The notes below the pieces were generated by a model. That model was not told the origin of the DNA and searched no databases. It saw only the letters and a program-made list of their open reading frames with translations. The position numbers and the translations under genes are program-made. Positions 52,600 through 61,044 of a stretch of 64,000 nt of DNA are shown piece after piece. Position 1 is the first letter of the stretch. Each line of letters begins with the position of its first letter. Origin of the DNA: Christiangramia fulva (GTDB taxonomy: Bacteria > Bacteroidota > Bacteroidia > Flavobacteriales > Flavobacteriaceae); contig NZ_CP028136.1 in assembly GCF_003024155.1 (NCBI RefSeq), positions 1,240,001-1,304,000 on the forward strand, given 5' to 3'.

Positions 52600-52617
52600 A
52601 TGTTCCACGTGGAACAT
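52600..52617. promoter_or_regulatory. parS: parS-like palindrome 2 (ATGTTCCACGTGGAACAT)
   Basis: A perfect 18-bp palindrome with the same 16-bp core as the site at 50687-50702, 1914 bp away. It begins 6 bases after the mnmG stop and is followed by no T run, so it is not a terminator. Confidence 0.75.
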
Positions 52618-52646
52618 CTGCATAGAACTTCAAGATTATTCTAAAT

Positions 52647-53480
52647 TTGAAAAGTAAACCATCCGATAAAATTTATACCGACTTTCTCGTAAGCAATGAA
52701 GAATTCCGTTTAGAGCTATGGAAAAATGGAATTTTAAAAACCATTCCGGTACCTGAGAATTTAGGAGAATATTATAAAAGTGAAGATTATATTTCCCATA
52801 CCGATAGGAAGGTAACTGTTCAGGAAAAAATATACCAGCTGATAAAAAGGTATATGCTGAATCAAAAAGCAGCCTGGATTGAAAAAGAAGTAAAAAAAGG
52901 AAAGCTTTTGGATTACGGATGCGGGACAGGAGATTTTGTCCAACACATGAATTCCCGCGGATGGAATAGTTTTGGAGTGGAACCCGATCATGATGCCAGG
53001 CAACTTGCTAAAGGAAAATCAGCGAATATTTTTTCTTCTGTGGAAGAAGTAAGGCAGGAAAAATTTTCAGTAATTACTCTCTGGCATGTTCTTGAACATG
53101 TTCCTGATTATTCTAAACTTCTTCAGGAGTTAATTCAAAAATTAGATAAGAATGGAATTTTAGTTATAGCTGTTCCTAACCATGAATCCTTCGACGCGAA
53201 GTACTACCAAAATTTCTGGGCGGCCTGGGATGTGCCAAGACATCTATGGCATTTTTCGCGAAGGGGAGTAAAAGAAGAAATCATTTCGCAATTCCCATTA
53301 AAGTTAGTGAAGGAAAAACCTCTCATTTTTGATTCGTTTTATGTAAGCTTATTAAGTGAAAAATATAAGGGAAATGGAACTTCATTTTTAAATGCAATTA
53401 AAATTGGCTTACAATCCAATTTAAAGGCAAAAACGACCGGAGAATATTCTTCCCTGGCCTATTTCTTTCAAAAATTGTAA
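52647..53480 (+). CDS. Class I SAM-dependent methyltransferase
   Basis: A 277-aa cytoplasmic methyltransferase with the S-adenosylmethionine motif LLDYGCGTGDFVQHM (about residues 89-103), acidic motif GVEPDHDARQLAKG and post-motif VITLWHVLEHVPDYSKLL. The family (Methyltransf_11/23 type) often modifies quinones, lipids or surface glycans; the substrate is not evident. The given TTG start lies in a perfect -7 box (TAAATTTG, 52642-52649), so the real start may be elsewhere or the gene may be read from mnmG. No ATG exists before residue 69 of the frame. Confidence 0.85.
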   Translation: MKSKPSDKIYTDFLVSNEEFRLELWKNGILKTIPVPENLGEYYKSEDYISHTDRKVTVQEKIYQLIKRYMLNQKAAWIEKEVKKGKLLDYGCGTGDFVQHMNSRGWNSFGVEPDHDARQLAKGKSANIFSSVEEVRQEKFSVITLWHVLEHVPDYSKLLQELIQKLDKNGILVIAVPNHESFDAKYYQNFWAAWDVPRHLWHFSRRGVKEEIISQFPLKLVKEKPLIFDSFYVSLLSEKYKGNGTSFLNAIKIGLQSNLKAKTTGEYSSLAYFFQKL

Positions 53481-53669
53481 AATACTTTATTTAAAGAGCT
53501 TTTTTGGACGCTTTAATAACTATTGCCCACATTGTTTTCCTAAGCACGAACGACTCTTAAATCGCCTTAAAATCGCTTATTTTTGATAAATTTAACGAAT
53601 GGAATAATGATTTTGTATAAATCATGTCTATTTTAATGAAATGGCCATTAATTGAAAAAATACTTTTTA

Positions 53670-53677
53670 TACATTTG
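53670..53677 (+). promoter_or_regulatory. -7 box of the ompH-like gene (TACATTTG)
   Basis: Matches TAnnTTTG with a TTG (53652-53654) 15 bases upstream, slightly closer than the usual spacing. It lies 19 bases before the ATG at 53697. Confidence 0.5.
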
Positions 53678-53696
53678 CTTACTAAATATTAAAATT

Positions 53697-54239
53697 ATGA
53701 TCAAAAGATTTATTGGTATAGCTGCCATAGCTGTTTTAATGGTTTCATGTAATGAGCAAAAAACAGCCTATGTAGATACCACAAAACTTATTAAGGAATA
53801 TAAAGAAATGGAGGATGTTCAGGCCACCTTTACGTCAAAAACTGATTCTTTGAGAAAACAACTTGATTCTGTAGGAAGAGCTTTTCAGCAGGAAGTGCAG
53901 GAATATCAGCAGGGAATGAAATCTATGTCTGAATCTGAACGTCAGCAAAAGGAGCAGGAATTAATGCGTAAGCAGCAAATGATTCAGCAGAGTCAGCAAA
54001 TGCAAAGTAACCGTTTAAGGGAAGAAAGCAATGCTGTGATGGATTCCATGGTGAATAAAGTAAAAGGCTATGTAAAAGAATATGGCGAAAAGAACGGATA
54101 TACCTATATTTTTGGCTCTAACGAAAGCGGAAATATTATGTATGGGAAAGAAGATCTTGATATTACCGATGAGATCCTTGAGAAATTAAACAAGGATTAT
54201 GGAGGAGGTGCGGCCGAAGATACCAGCGCAACTGAATAA
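53697..54239 (+). CDS. OmpH/Skp-like outer-membrane lipoprotein
   Basis: Periplasmic chaperone-like protein of 180 aa from ATG 53697. A signal peptide ends in the lipobox MVSC (Cys18). It is followed by the OmpH opening AYVDTTKLIKEYKEMEDVQ and a long Gln/Glu-rich coiled coil (about 45-115), then a compact segment YGEKNGYTYIFGSNESGNIMYG and DLDITDEILEKLNKDY, as usual for the family. The longer frame from 53652 begins in the -33/-7 promoter region and is rejected. It may assist outer-membrane protein folding. A strong terminator follows. Confidence 0.9.
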   Translation: MIKRFIGIAAIAVLMVSCNEQKTAYVDTTKLIKEYKEMEDVQATFTSKTDSLRKQLDSVGRAFQQEVQEYQQGMKSMSESERQQKEQELMRKQQMIQQSQQMQSNRLREESNAVMDSMVNKVKGYVKEYGEKNGYTYIFGSNESGNIMYGKEDLDITDEILEKLNKDYGGGAAEDTSATE

Positions 54240-54263
54240 CATATTTGTAATAAAATTTTATAG

Positions 54264-54291
54264 GGCCTCGATATTTCGAGGCCTTTTTTAT
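54264..54291 (+). terminator. Terminator after the ompH-like gene
   Basis: An 8-bp perfect stem GGCCTCGA/TCGAGGCC with a 4-base loop, followed by seven T. Confidence 0.88.
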
Positions 54292-54293
54292 TT

Positions 54294-54689
54294 TCAGCTT
54301 AGAAGAAAGACTCCAAAAACAGTAACTATAAAATAGCCGGTCAGGGTAAAAGCCCCCGCATAATCTTTTGCTATTCTCTGGCCAAAAAGCAGCATTAGTA
54401 AGGTTAAACTGGCAAGAATGCAGCTGTAGAGCCCAATATCTACCTGATTAAATGCCAGGATCCAAACGATCCCTGCAACTGCCAGAATTCCGCTTATAAT
54501 TTCAAGTATCATTATTACACCCACCATTAGAGGTACGCTTCCAGACAGGAATGTGGATGAAAAATGCTCTGTAAGCCAGCCGAGGTTTCCTTTCCAGTCA
54601 ATGGCTTTGTCCAGTCCTGATTGCAGAAAAACAATCGCTATAAATAGTAAAATGAGTATAGGAGTACTGTTTTCAATTATAGAGTCCAT
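54294..54689 (-). CDS. DoxX-like membrane protein
   Basis: A 131-aa protein with four transmembrane helices (about residues 8-26, 52-74, 77-95 and 110-130) and the family-like LQSGLDKAIDWKGNLGWLTEHF after the first helix. DoxX-type proteins have been linked to thiosulfate:quinone oxidation or redox homeostasis, but most bacterial copies are uncharacterised. It begins 1 base after the stop of the polymerase delta-prime gene on the same strand, so both are co-transcribed. Confidence 0.8.
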   Translation of the reverse strand: MDSIIENSTPILILLFIAIVFLQSGLDKAIDWKGNLGWLTEHFSSTFLSGSVPLMVGVIMILEIISGILAVAGIVWILAFNQVDIGLYSCILASLTLLMLLFGQRIAKDYAGAFTLTGYFIVTVFGVFLLS

Positions 54690-54690
54690 T

Positions 54691-55845
54691 TCAGGCAGCT
54701 TTATTATGTAAAAATCTTGTAAGTTTCATAGAAAGATCGGTTAAAATAATTTTCGCATTTCCGTTGCGTTCAATATGATAAATAGCTGTTTCCAGTGCTT
54801 CGGAAATTTCCATGATATTTCGGCCGTGTACAAAAGGCGCAAAATTTTCAAGCTTAAAATTTTTATTTCCGGGCTGCAGATAGACAAGGTTTTCAGCTTT
54901 ATAGTTAATAAGCATTGCCTGCCTGAAAAAATCGAGACAATAAAGCAAAAAACTTTTTTGGGTTTCTCGGCCAAGTGCTGCGATTTCTTCGCTCCAGGCG
55001 GTTAGCTCAAGTACTGTAGCCTTATTTCCTTTTGCCTTAAAAGCAGTGCGCACCCAGCTTATAAACCAGCTTTCGAACTGATTATCACCAGAATCCTGCC
55101 TTAAAAGATGCAGCGCTTTGATAAAATTGCCGGTACTTAAATGAGCGATTTTTTTTGCTTCAGAGATATTGACCTGATATTTTTTCTGTAGCGCCGTAGA
55201 AATATCCGCTTCGCTTATTGGAGGAAAATACAGGCGTTGGCAGCGCGAGCGGATGGTTTGAATAATTTGCTCCTCGTCTTCAGTTATTAGAATGAACACG
55301 GTTTTATTTGGAGGTTCTTCAATCAACTTCAGCAGTTTATTCGCCGCCTGAGTATTCATTTTATCGGCCATCCAGATGATCATTACCTTAAAGCCTCCTT
55401 CATAAGCTTTTAACGAAAGAGATTTAACGATTTCCTGGGCTTCGTGGACACTAATCTGTCCCTGTTTGTTTTCTACTCCAAGTTTTTGATACCATTCAAA
55501 AAGATTGAAGTAAGGATTCATCATCAGGTTTTCTCGCCATTCCTCTAAAAAATGAGAGGAAACCGGATTCTTTTTAATTTTATTATTTGCCGCTACAGGA
55601 AATGCGAAATGAAGATCGGGATGTGAAAAATTTCTGAATTTTAAATTACAGGCCTCTGCACCTCCACTATTTTCCCCATTTTTATTGCGGCATAAAAGAT
55701 ATTGAGCATAGGCGATAGCCATAGGAAGCGCACCGCTGCCGGCACTTCCCGTAAACAATTGTGCATGAGGAACACGGCCACGGTCAGCCGTGGTTGTTAA
55801 ATGGTTTTTTAGGTGTGGAAGACCTACTATATCATCAAAAAGCAT
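54691..55845 (-). CDS. holB: DNA polymerase III subunit delta prime
   Basis: Clamp-loader subunit of the replicative polymerase; 384 aa from ATG 55845. It is an AAA+ protein with the opening FDDIVGLPHLKNHLTTTADRG, HAQLFTGSAGSGALPMA (a Walker A relic without Lys, as expected for delta prime), NKLLKLIEEPPNKTVFILI and the arginine-finger region IRSRCQRLYFPP (SRC motif). The TTG at 55851 is part of the -7 box TATATTTG (55849-55856), so the ATG 6 bases further on is the start. The -7 box is then only 3 bases from the ATG. Divergent from pgk. Confidence 0.92.
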   Translation of the reverse strand: MLFDDIVGLPHLKNHLTTTADRGRVPHAQLFTGSAGSGALPMAIAYAQYLLCRNKNGENSGGAEACNLKFRNFSHPDLHFAFPVAANNKIKKNPVSSHFLEEWRENLMMNPYFNLFEWYQKLGVENKQGQISVHEAQEIVKSLSLKAYEGGFKVMIIWMADKMNTQAANKLLKLIEEPPNKTVFILITEDEEQIIQTIRSRCQRLYFPPISEADISTALQKKYQVNISEAKKIAHLSTGNFIKALHLLRQDSGDNQFESWFISWVRTAFKAKGNKATVLELTAWSEEIAALGRETQKSFLLYCLDFFRQAMLINYKAENLVYLQPGNKNFKLENFAPFVHGRNIMEISEALETAIYHIERNGNAKIILTDLSMKLTRFLHNKAA

Positions 55846-55848
55846 AGG

Positions 55849-55856
55849 CAAATATA
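55849..55856 (-). promoter_or_regulatory. -7 box of holB (TATATTTG)
   Basis: Matches TAnnTTTG on the minus strand and ends 3 bases before the ATG at 55845, suggesting a leaderless transcript. Confidence 0.5.
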
Positions 55857-55890
55857 AAATTATATAGGCTTTATTGTATTTGGAAAAATT

Positions 55891-55898
55891 TATATTTG
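55891..55898 (+). promoter_or_regulatory. -7 box of pgk (TATATTTG)
   Basis: Matches TAnnTTTG, 15 bases before the pgk ATG, back to back with the holB promoter. Confidence 0.5.
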
Positions 55899-55913
55899 TA
55901 ATAAAGCATTACT

Positions 55914-57098
55914 ATGAAGACTATAGACGATTATAATTTTAAAAATAAACAGGCCTTAATCAGGGTAGATTTCAATGTACCTCTTAATGAAGATATGGAA
56001 GTCACCGATACCAATCGTATCGAAGCGGCTAAACCAAGCATTGAGAAAATTCTTAAAGATGGCGGAAGTGTTGTACTGATGTCTCACCTTGGAAGACCTA
56101 AAGGAAAAGAAAGCGAATTTTCACTTCAACATATCGTAGCAACAGTTTCTGAAGTTCTTGGCGTTCAGGTAAAATTTGTTGAAGACTGTATTGGTGAAGA
56201 AGTGGAAAAAGCTGCTGAAAACCTTAAGCCGGGCGAAGTGCTTCTACTTGAGAATTTGCGATTTCATCCAGAAGAAACAAAAGGCGATGAAGCCTTTGCC
56301 AAAAAACTGGCAAAACTTGGTGATATTTATGTGAATGATGCCTTCGGAACCGCCCACCGCGCCCATGCTTCCACAACAGTGGTCGCCAAATTCTTTAAAG
56401 ATAAATGCTTCGGATACCTATTGGCCAAAGAGATTAAAAGCCTTGATAAAGTTCTGAATAGCAAGGAAAAACCCGTAACAGCGGTACTCGGAGGAGCCAA
56501 AGTTTCTTCCAAGATCACTGTAATCGAAAATATTCTGGATAAAATTGACCATCTTATTATAGGTGGAGGAATGACCTATACCTTTATTAAAGCCCAGGGC
56601 GGAAAAATTGGAAATTCCCTGGTGGAGGATGATAAACAGGAGCTTGCTCTTGATATTCTGAAAAAAGCGAAAGAAAAAGGAGTGGAAGTTCATCTTCCGG
56701 TTGATTCTGTAATTGCCGATAGTTTTTCTGAGCAGGCAAGTACCCAAACCGAAAATGTTGACAGTATTCCCGACGGCTGGATGGGATTGGATATTGGTCC
56801 CGAAACCCTGAGAAACTTTTCTGAAGTAATCAAAAAATCAAAAATTATTCTATGGAACGGTCCTATGGGGGTTTTTGAAATGGAAACCTTTGCCAACGGA
56901 ACTATAAAATTAGGCGAGGCTATCGCCGAAGCTACTAAAAAAGGCGCTTTTTCCCTTGTAGGAGGAGGCGATTCCGTTGCTGCCGTGAAAAAATTCGGAC
57001 TCGAAGACCAAATGAGCTATGTTTCTACCGGCGGGGGAGCAATGCTCGAAATGTTGGAAGGAAAAAGCCTTCCGGGCATTGAAGCTATTTTAAAATAA
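55914..57098 (+). CDS. pgk: Phosphoglycerate kinase
   Basis: Glycolytic enzyme converting 1,3-bisphosphoglycerate and ADP to 3-phosphoglycerate and ATP. The 394-aa protein has the substrate signature [13 protein letters not shown] (about residues 14-26), [23 protein letters not shown], the hinge/nucleotide part [12 protein letters not shown] and the C-terminal GGGDSVAAV. The length is normal and no key residue is missing. Monocistronic; gap (the usual glycolytic partner) is not adjacent. Confidence 0.98.
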   Translation: MKTIDDYNFKNKQALIRVDFNVPLNEDMEVTDTNRIEAAKPSIEKILKDGGSVVLMSHLGRPKGKESEFSLQHIVATVSEVLGVQVKFVEDCIGEEVEKAAENLKPGEVLLLENLRFHPEETKGDEAFAKKLAKLGDIYVNDAFGTAHRAHASTTVVAKFFKDKCFGYLLAKEIKSLDKVLNSKEKPVTAVLGGAKVSSKITVIENILDKIDHLIIGGGMTYTFIKAQGGKIGNSLVEDDKQELALDILKKAKEKGVEVHLPVDSVIADSFSEQASTQTENVDSIPDGWMGLDIGPETLRNFSEVIKKSKIILWNGPMGVFEMETFANGTIKLGEAIAEATKKGAFSLVGGGDSVAAVKKFGLEDQMSYVSTGGGAMLEMLEGKSLPGIEAILK

Positions 57099-57147
57099 TG
57101 GGGTACGAAATTTGCGGTTTTTACGTTTATTGTTTTAAATAGGATTT

Positions 57148-58734
57148 ATGCTGAAACAAAGTCTATGTATCGTGTTTTTGCTGGCAGGGATCAGCATATT
57201 TGCACAGGAAAAGAAGAATAATGAAAGGCTTGAAAAAGCCAATTTCAGGGTTCAGATTTTCAAAAAAACCAATAATTCCGAAATCAAGCTCGCTAAACCA
57301 GATCCGGAATTCAGGGACAAACTGCCAATTTCTGCTCAAATTGGTGATTCCTCAAGGATAGTTTTAAAAGACCTTCCAAGAGCCGCTTCCATTGATTCTT
57401 TATGGAGAAAAGAATTAACAAATTCCGATCTTTTTGAAAGAATGCAGCGAAATATTCAGGATCAGGATTATGAAGAAGTTGTGTATGATGCGCTCCCTAC
57501 CGATACCTTAAAGGCCCGCCTTGCCAAACTCAATGCCCGGACGCCTTTTAACATAGAATACAATCCTATTCTTGAAAGTGTTATCAAATCGTATTTAAAG
57601 CGGGACAAACAAAATCTCGAACGCCTGATGGCTTTGAGCACCTATTATTTTCCGCTTTTTGAACAGGAATTAGATAAATATGATATTCCACTTGAAATAA
57701 AATATCTCGCCATCATTGAATCTGCCCTTAATCCACGGGCTAAATCGCGTGTCGGTGCTACTGGACTATGGCAATTTATGTTCACCACCGGGAAAATGCA
57801 TGGTCTTGACGTAAGTTCTTATGTAGACGAGCGTATGGATCCTGCACGAGCTACCGAAGCCGCCGCCGAATATCTGGCCAGTCTTTACAAGGTTTTTGGA
57901 GATTGGGATCTCGTACTGGCTTCGTATAATTCCGGACCGGGAAACGTCTCGAAAGCGATTCGCAGAAGTGGAGGCTCAACCGATTACTGGACTTTAAGAA
58001 GGTACCTTCCACGTGAAACAGCCGGCTATGTGCCTGCTTTTCTGGCAACTTTATATTTGTTTGAATATGCTCAAGAACACCATTTCCAACCTAAGAATCC
58101 CGATATTGTTTTCTTCGAAACCGATACCATTCAGGTAAAGCAGTTGCTCACTTTCGATCAGATTTCTAAAGTTACGGGAGTCGATAAAAGCATGCTTGAA
58201 TTTCTTAACCCCAGTTACAAACTGGACATTATTCCTTATGTGGAAGATGAAAAGTATGTTGTGCGCCTTCCGAGACCTGCGACGGGAAAATTCGTGAACA
58301 ATGAAGATGCGATCTATAATTTTGCCGAAAAAGATCTGGCGAATAGCGAAAAAGAGCTTCCAAAATATGTTGAAACCGAAGATAGAATTCGCTATCGGGT
58401 TAAACCAGGGGATTATTTAGGAAGAATAGCTGAACGCTATGGAGTAGGTGTTAGCAGTCTCCGAAATTGGAATAATCTTAGAAGTAATAATATAAGAGTG
58501 GGACAATATTTGACCATTTATCCTCGAAAACCGGTTACCGGTCAGGTTGCTTCAGGAAACCAGAAATCTTCTAACAAATCCGATCCAAAAACCTATACAG
58601 TAAAGCAGGGAGATTCACTTTGGAGCATTTCTCGTAAGTTTCCGGGCGTAACGGTACAAAATTTGCAGTCATGGAATGATGTGAATAGTAATAGTCTTAA
58701 ACCCGGCATGAAACTGAAGGTTTCCCGTGGTTAA
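57148..58734 (+). CDS. MltD-like lytic transglycosylase with two LysM domains
   Basis: Cell-wall enzyme that cleaves the MurNAc-GlcNAc bond with formation of 1,6-anhydroMurNAc. The 528-aa protein has a signal peptide (to about residue 20, ISIFAQ) and a long N-terminal spacer. The SLT domain carries catalytic Glu191 (IIESALNPRA), VGATGLWQFMFTTGKMHGL, YNSGPGNVSKAI and ETAGYVPAFLA. Two C-terminal LysM domains follow (about 415-460 RYRVKPGDYLGRIAERYG; about 482-526 YTVKQGDSLWSISRKF). A parS-like motif lies within its coding sequence (58005-58020). Followed by a DUF4837 gene after 21 bases. Confidence 0.94.
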   Translation: MLKQSLCIVFLLAGISIFAQEKKNNERLEKANFRVQIFKKTNNSEIKLAKPDPEFRDKLPISAQIGDSSRIVLKDLPRAASIDSLWRKELTNSDLFERMQRNIQDQDYEEVVYDALPTDTLKARLAKLNARTPFNIEYNPILESVIKSYLKRDKQNLERLMALSTYYFPLFEQELDKYDIPLEIKYLAIIESALNPRAKSRVGATGLWQFMFTTGKMHGLDVSSYVDERMDPARATEAAAEYLASLYKVFGDWDLVLASYNSGPGNVSKAIRRSGGSTDYWTLRRYLPRETAGYVPAFLATLYLFEYAQEHHFQPKNPDIVFFETDTIQVKQLLTFDQISKVTGVDKSMLEFLNPSYKLDIIPYVEDEKYVVRLPRPATGKFVNNEDAIYNFAEKDLANSEKELPKYVETEDRIRYRVKPGDYLGRIAERYGVGVSSLRNWNNLRSNNIRVGQYLTIYPRKPVTGQVASGNQKSSNKSDPKTYTVKQGDSLWSISRKFPGVTVQNLQSWNDVNSNSLKPGMKLKVSRG

Positions 58735-58755
58735 GATCTTTTCAAAACCAAAAAA

Positions 58756-59736
58756 ATGAAACGTAGTCTGATCCTGCTAACCTGTATTCTTTTATTAATT
58801 TCCTGTAAAAACGACAAATCTCAACCCAATAAACGGATACTTTCAGATTCTTCCGGAAACATCAACCAGCTTACTGTAGTCATGGATAATAAGCTTTGGG
58901 AAGGAGAAGTGGGTGAAGCAATACGATCAAATTTCGCTTCCCCGGTTAATGGTCTTCCTCAGGATGAACCTTTGTTTACGCTGGATCAAATGCCACCAAA
59001 GTCTTTTACCGGTTTCGTAAGGAACAGCCGTATTTTTTTAAAAGTTGAAGAAAATAAACCAAAAGGGATCGATTTTATTTCTGATGAATTTGCTAAACCT
59101 CAAAAAGGAATTGTCTTTATGGGGCAGAATAATGAGGAGCTCGTTGATTTAATCAATGAAAAATCTGATTCAATCATTAATTTGTTGAAAAAAACCGAAC
59201 TAAAGGAAAAACAGCGCCGAATTGGAAAATCCCTTAAAAAGGATGAAATTCTTGAGAAAAAATTCGGGCTTAAATTAAAATTCCCCACCGCCTATCGGTA
59301 TGCCAAAGAAGACAGCAGTTTTGTTTGGATAAGAAAAGAAATTCCAAAAGGGAATATGGAAATTCTGGTATATGAAGTACCTATAGACCGGATTGAGAAC
59401 GATTCCAGTGTCGTAGCGAATATTTCAAAAATTCGTGATTCTATAGGGAAAGCTGAAATTCCAGGCCCCGTGGAAGGTTCTTATATGATCACCGAAAAGG
59501 CCTATGCGCCATATTTATTCGAAACCAGCATAGACGGGCACTTTGCCTATGAAACACGAGGAACCTGGACGGTAGAAAATGCCTTTATGGGAGGTCCTTT
59601 TGTTAACTATGCAGTGAAAGATGAAAAGAATAATCGATTCTTAATTCTTGAAGGTTTTGTTTTTTCACCTTCCCGAGCAAAAAGGGATAATATTTTTGAA
59701 TTAGATGCTATTTTACAGTCGGCAAAGCTGGAATAG
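58756..59736 (+). CDS. DUF4837 lipoprotein
   Basis: A 326-aa lipoprotein of the DUF4837 family, restricted to Bacteroidota and of unknown function. The signal peptide ends in the lipobox LISC (Cys17). The body has a repeated alpha/beta arrangement: QLTVVMDNKLWEGEVGEAIR (about 35-54), a basic helix rich in Lys/Glu (about 135-165) and the later FAYETRGTWTVENAFMGGPFVNY, which is typical. It follows the LysM transglycosylase gene closely and ends with a terminator. Confidence 0.87.
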   Translation: MKRSLILLTCILLLISCKNDKSQPNKRILSDSSGNINQLTVVMDNKLWEGEVGEAIRSNFASPVNGLPQDEPLFTLDQMPPKSFTGFVRNSRIFLKVEENKPKGIDFISDEFAKPQKGIVFMGQNNEELVDLINEKSDSIINLLKKTELKEKQRRIGKSLKKDEILEKKFGLKLKFPTAYRYAKEDSSFVWIRKEIPKGNMEILVYEVPIDRIENDSSVVANISKIRDSIGKAEIPGPVEGSYMITEKAYAPYLFETSIDGHFAYETRGTWTVENAFMGGPFVNYAVKDEKNNRFLILEGFVFSPSRAKRDNIFELDAILQSAKLE

Positions 59737-59756
59737 AGCTTATATAAATAATAAAT

Positions 59757-59795
59757 AAAAAACCCGGCTTTGGAAAAAGCCGGGTTTTTTATTTT
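59757..59795. terminator. Bidirectional terminator between DUF4837 gene and tatA
   Basis: A 15-bp perfect stem AAAAAACCCGGCTTT/AAAGCCGGGTTTTTT with a GGAA loop and T runs on both strands. Confidence 0.92.
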
Positions 59796-59809
59796 GTAGC
59801 GAGCTTGCT

Positions 59810-60019
59810 TTATTTGTTTTCTTCCGGAACTTTCTTCCCTTCATCAGGAGTTGCTCCTTTATCGTCGTCTTTGGAAGCATCTTTAAATTCTTTAATTCCG
59901 CTACCAAGACCTCTCATTAATTCAGGAATTTTTCTTCCTCCAAAAAGCAACAGGATAACCACCACGATAAGGATAATCTGTGGAGCGCCTATTACCATTG
60001 GCAAAATAAATGCATTCAT
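59810..60019 (-). CDS. tatA: Twin-arginine translocase subunit TatA/E
   Basis: Small pore-forming subunit of the Tat system, which exports folded proteins. The 69-aa product has the N-terminal transmembrane helix ([20 protein letters not shown], about residues 11-30). The conserved FG pair and the amphipathic helix [20 protein letters not shown] follow, with an acidic, disordered tail. Monocistronic; tatC is not adjacent. Promoter-like TAAATTTA upstream deviates from the -7 consensus in its last base. Confidence 0.95.
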   Translation of the reverse strand: MNAFILPMVIGAPQIILIVVVILLLFGGRKIPELMRGLGSGIKEFKDASKDDDKGATPDEGKKVPEENK

Positions 60020-60145
60020 GTCTTTAAATTTAGTTTTACAAACTTAATAAGAATATGGCAATCTAAACGTTAAGAACACGATTATTTGGTTTTTGGTATT
60101 TATGCTATTTGAATCTCATGCTCATTTCAGGGAAAATATTTCCTA

Positions 60146-60153
60146 TATCTTTG
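60146..60153 (+). promoter_or_regulatory. -7 box of the M23 peptidase gene (TATCTTTG)
   Basis: Matches TAnnTTTG, 18 bases before the ATG at 60172. Confidence 0.45.
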
Positions 60154-60171
60154 TAAAATCTAATTTCAGCT

Positions 60172-61041
60172 ATGGCTAAAGACACCAAGGAAAAAAGAAA
60201 ATTTGCCAAAAAACTGTTGCATAAATACAGGATGGTCGTCCTGAATGAAGATACCTTTGAAGAACGATTTTCCTTCCGCCTTACCAGGTTAAACGTCTTC
60301 GTGGCAGTTGGACTTTCGGCTATAATTCTCATTATTGGCACAACTATTTTGATCGCTTTTACTCCTTTAAGGGAATACATCCCGGGATATTCATCAGCAA
60401 AACTTAAAGAAGATGCTGCTAATCTTGCTTATAAAACCGATTCCCTTCAAACTGTTTTAAGGCTGAATGAACAATATCTAAATTCCATAAAAAGTGTGCT
60501 TACAGGGGAGTTTGATCAAACAAAACTGAACCGGGATTCGGTGTTAAATGCAACATCTGAAGAAGTGGAATATGGCAATCTGGCTCCATCAAGGGCAGAT
60601 TCTCTTTTAAGATCGCAGGTAGCACAAGAGGATAAATACAATATTCTGCCCACCGCGACAGATAATCTCGATTTTTCCCTGTTTCCGCCAGTAAAAGGAA
60701 GTATTTCAGAACCATTTAATTTAAAAGACGGACATTATGCGGTTGATGTGGTCGTTCCAAAAAATGCTCCCGTTAAAGCCGTTGCCGACGGAAGGGTGAT
60801 TTTTGCTGAATGGACTGCCGAAACCGGATATGTGATCATCGTAGAGCATAGTTACGGATTGATCTCGGTCTATAAACACAATTCTTCACTGACCAAAAGC
60901 CAGGGAGAAATGGTACGCGCAGGAGAAGTGATTGCCACCGCCGGTTCTACAGGTGAACTTTCTACGGGTCCCCATCTTCACTTTGAACTTTGGAATGAAG
61001 GTAATCCTGTAGATCCCACTCAATATATAGATTTCAAATAG
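60172..61041 (+). CDS. M23 (LytM) family murein endopeptidase
   Basis: Inner-membrane-anchored cell-wall peptidase of 289 aa. A basic cytoplasmic tail of ~40 residues, one transmembrane helix (about 42-64, VFVAVGLSAIILIIGTTILI) and a periplasmic coiled coil (about 75-115) precede the LytM domain (about 180-285). Zinc ligands are present: His and Asp in HYAVDVVV, and HLHFEL with its paired His; the additional His lies in VYKHNS. The enzyme is thus probably active rather than an EnvC-like activator. It is followed after 3 bases by the GH3-family gene. Confidence 0.93.
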   Translation: MAKDTKEKRKFAKKLLHKYRMVVLNEDTFEERFSFRLTRLNVFVAVGLSAIILIIGTTILIAFTPLREYIPGYSSAKLKEDAANLAYKTDSLQTVLRLNEQYLNSIKSVLTGEFDQTKLNRDSVLNATSEEVEYGNLAPSRADSLLRSQVAQEDKYNILPTATDNLDFSLFPPVKGSISEPFNLKDGHYAVDVVVPKNAPVKAVADGRVIFAEWTAETGYVIIVEHSYGLISVYKHNSSLTKSQGEMVRAGEVIATAGSTGELSTGPHLHFELWNEGNPVDPTQYIDFK

Positions 61042-61044
61042 CCC

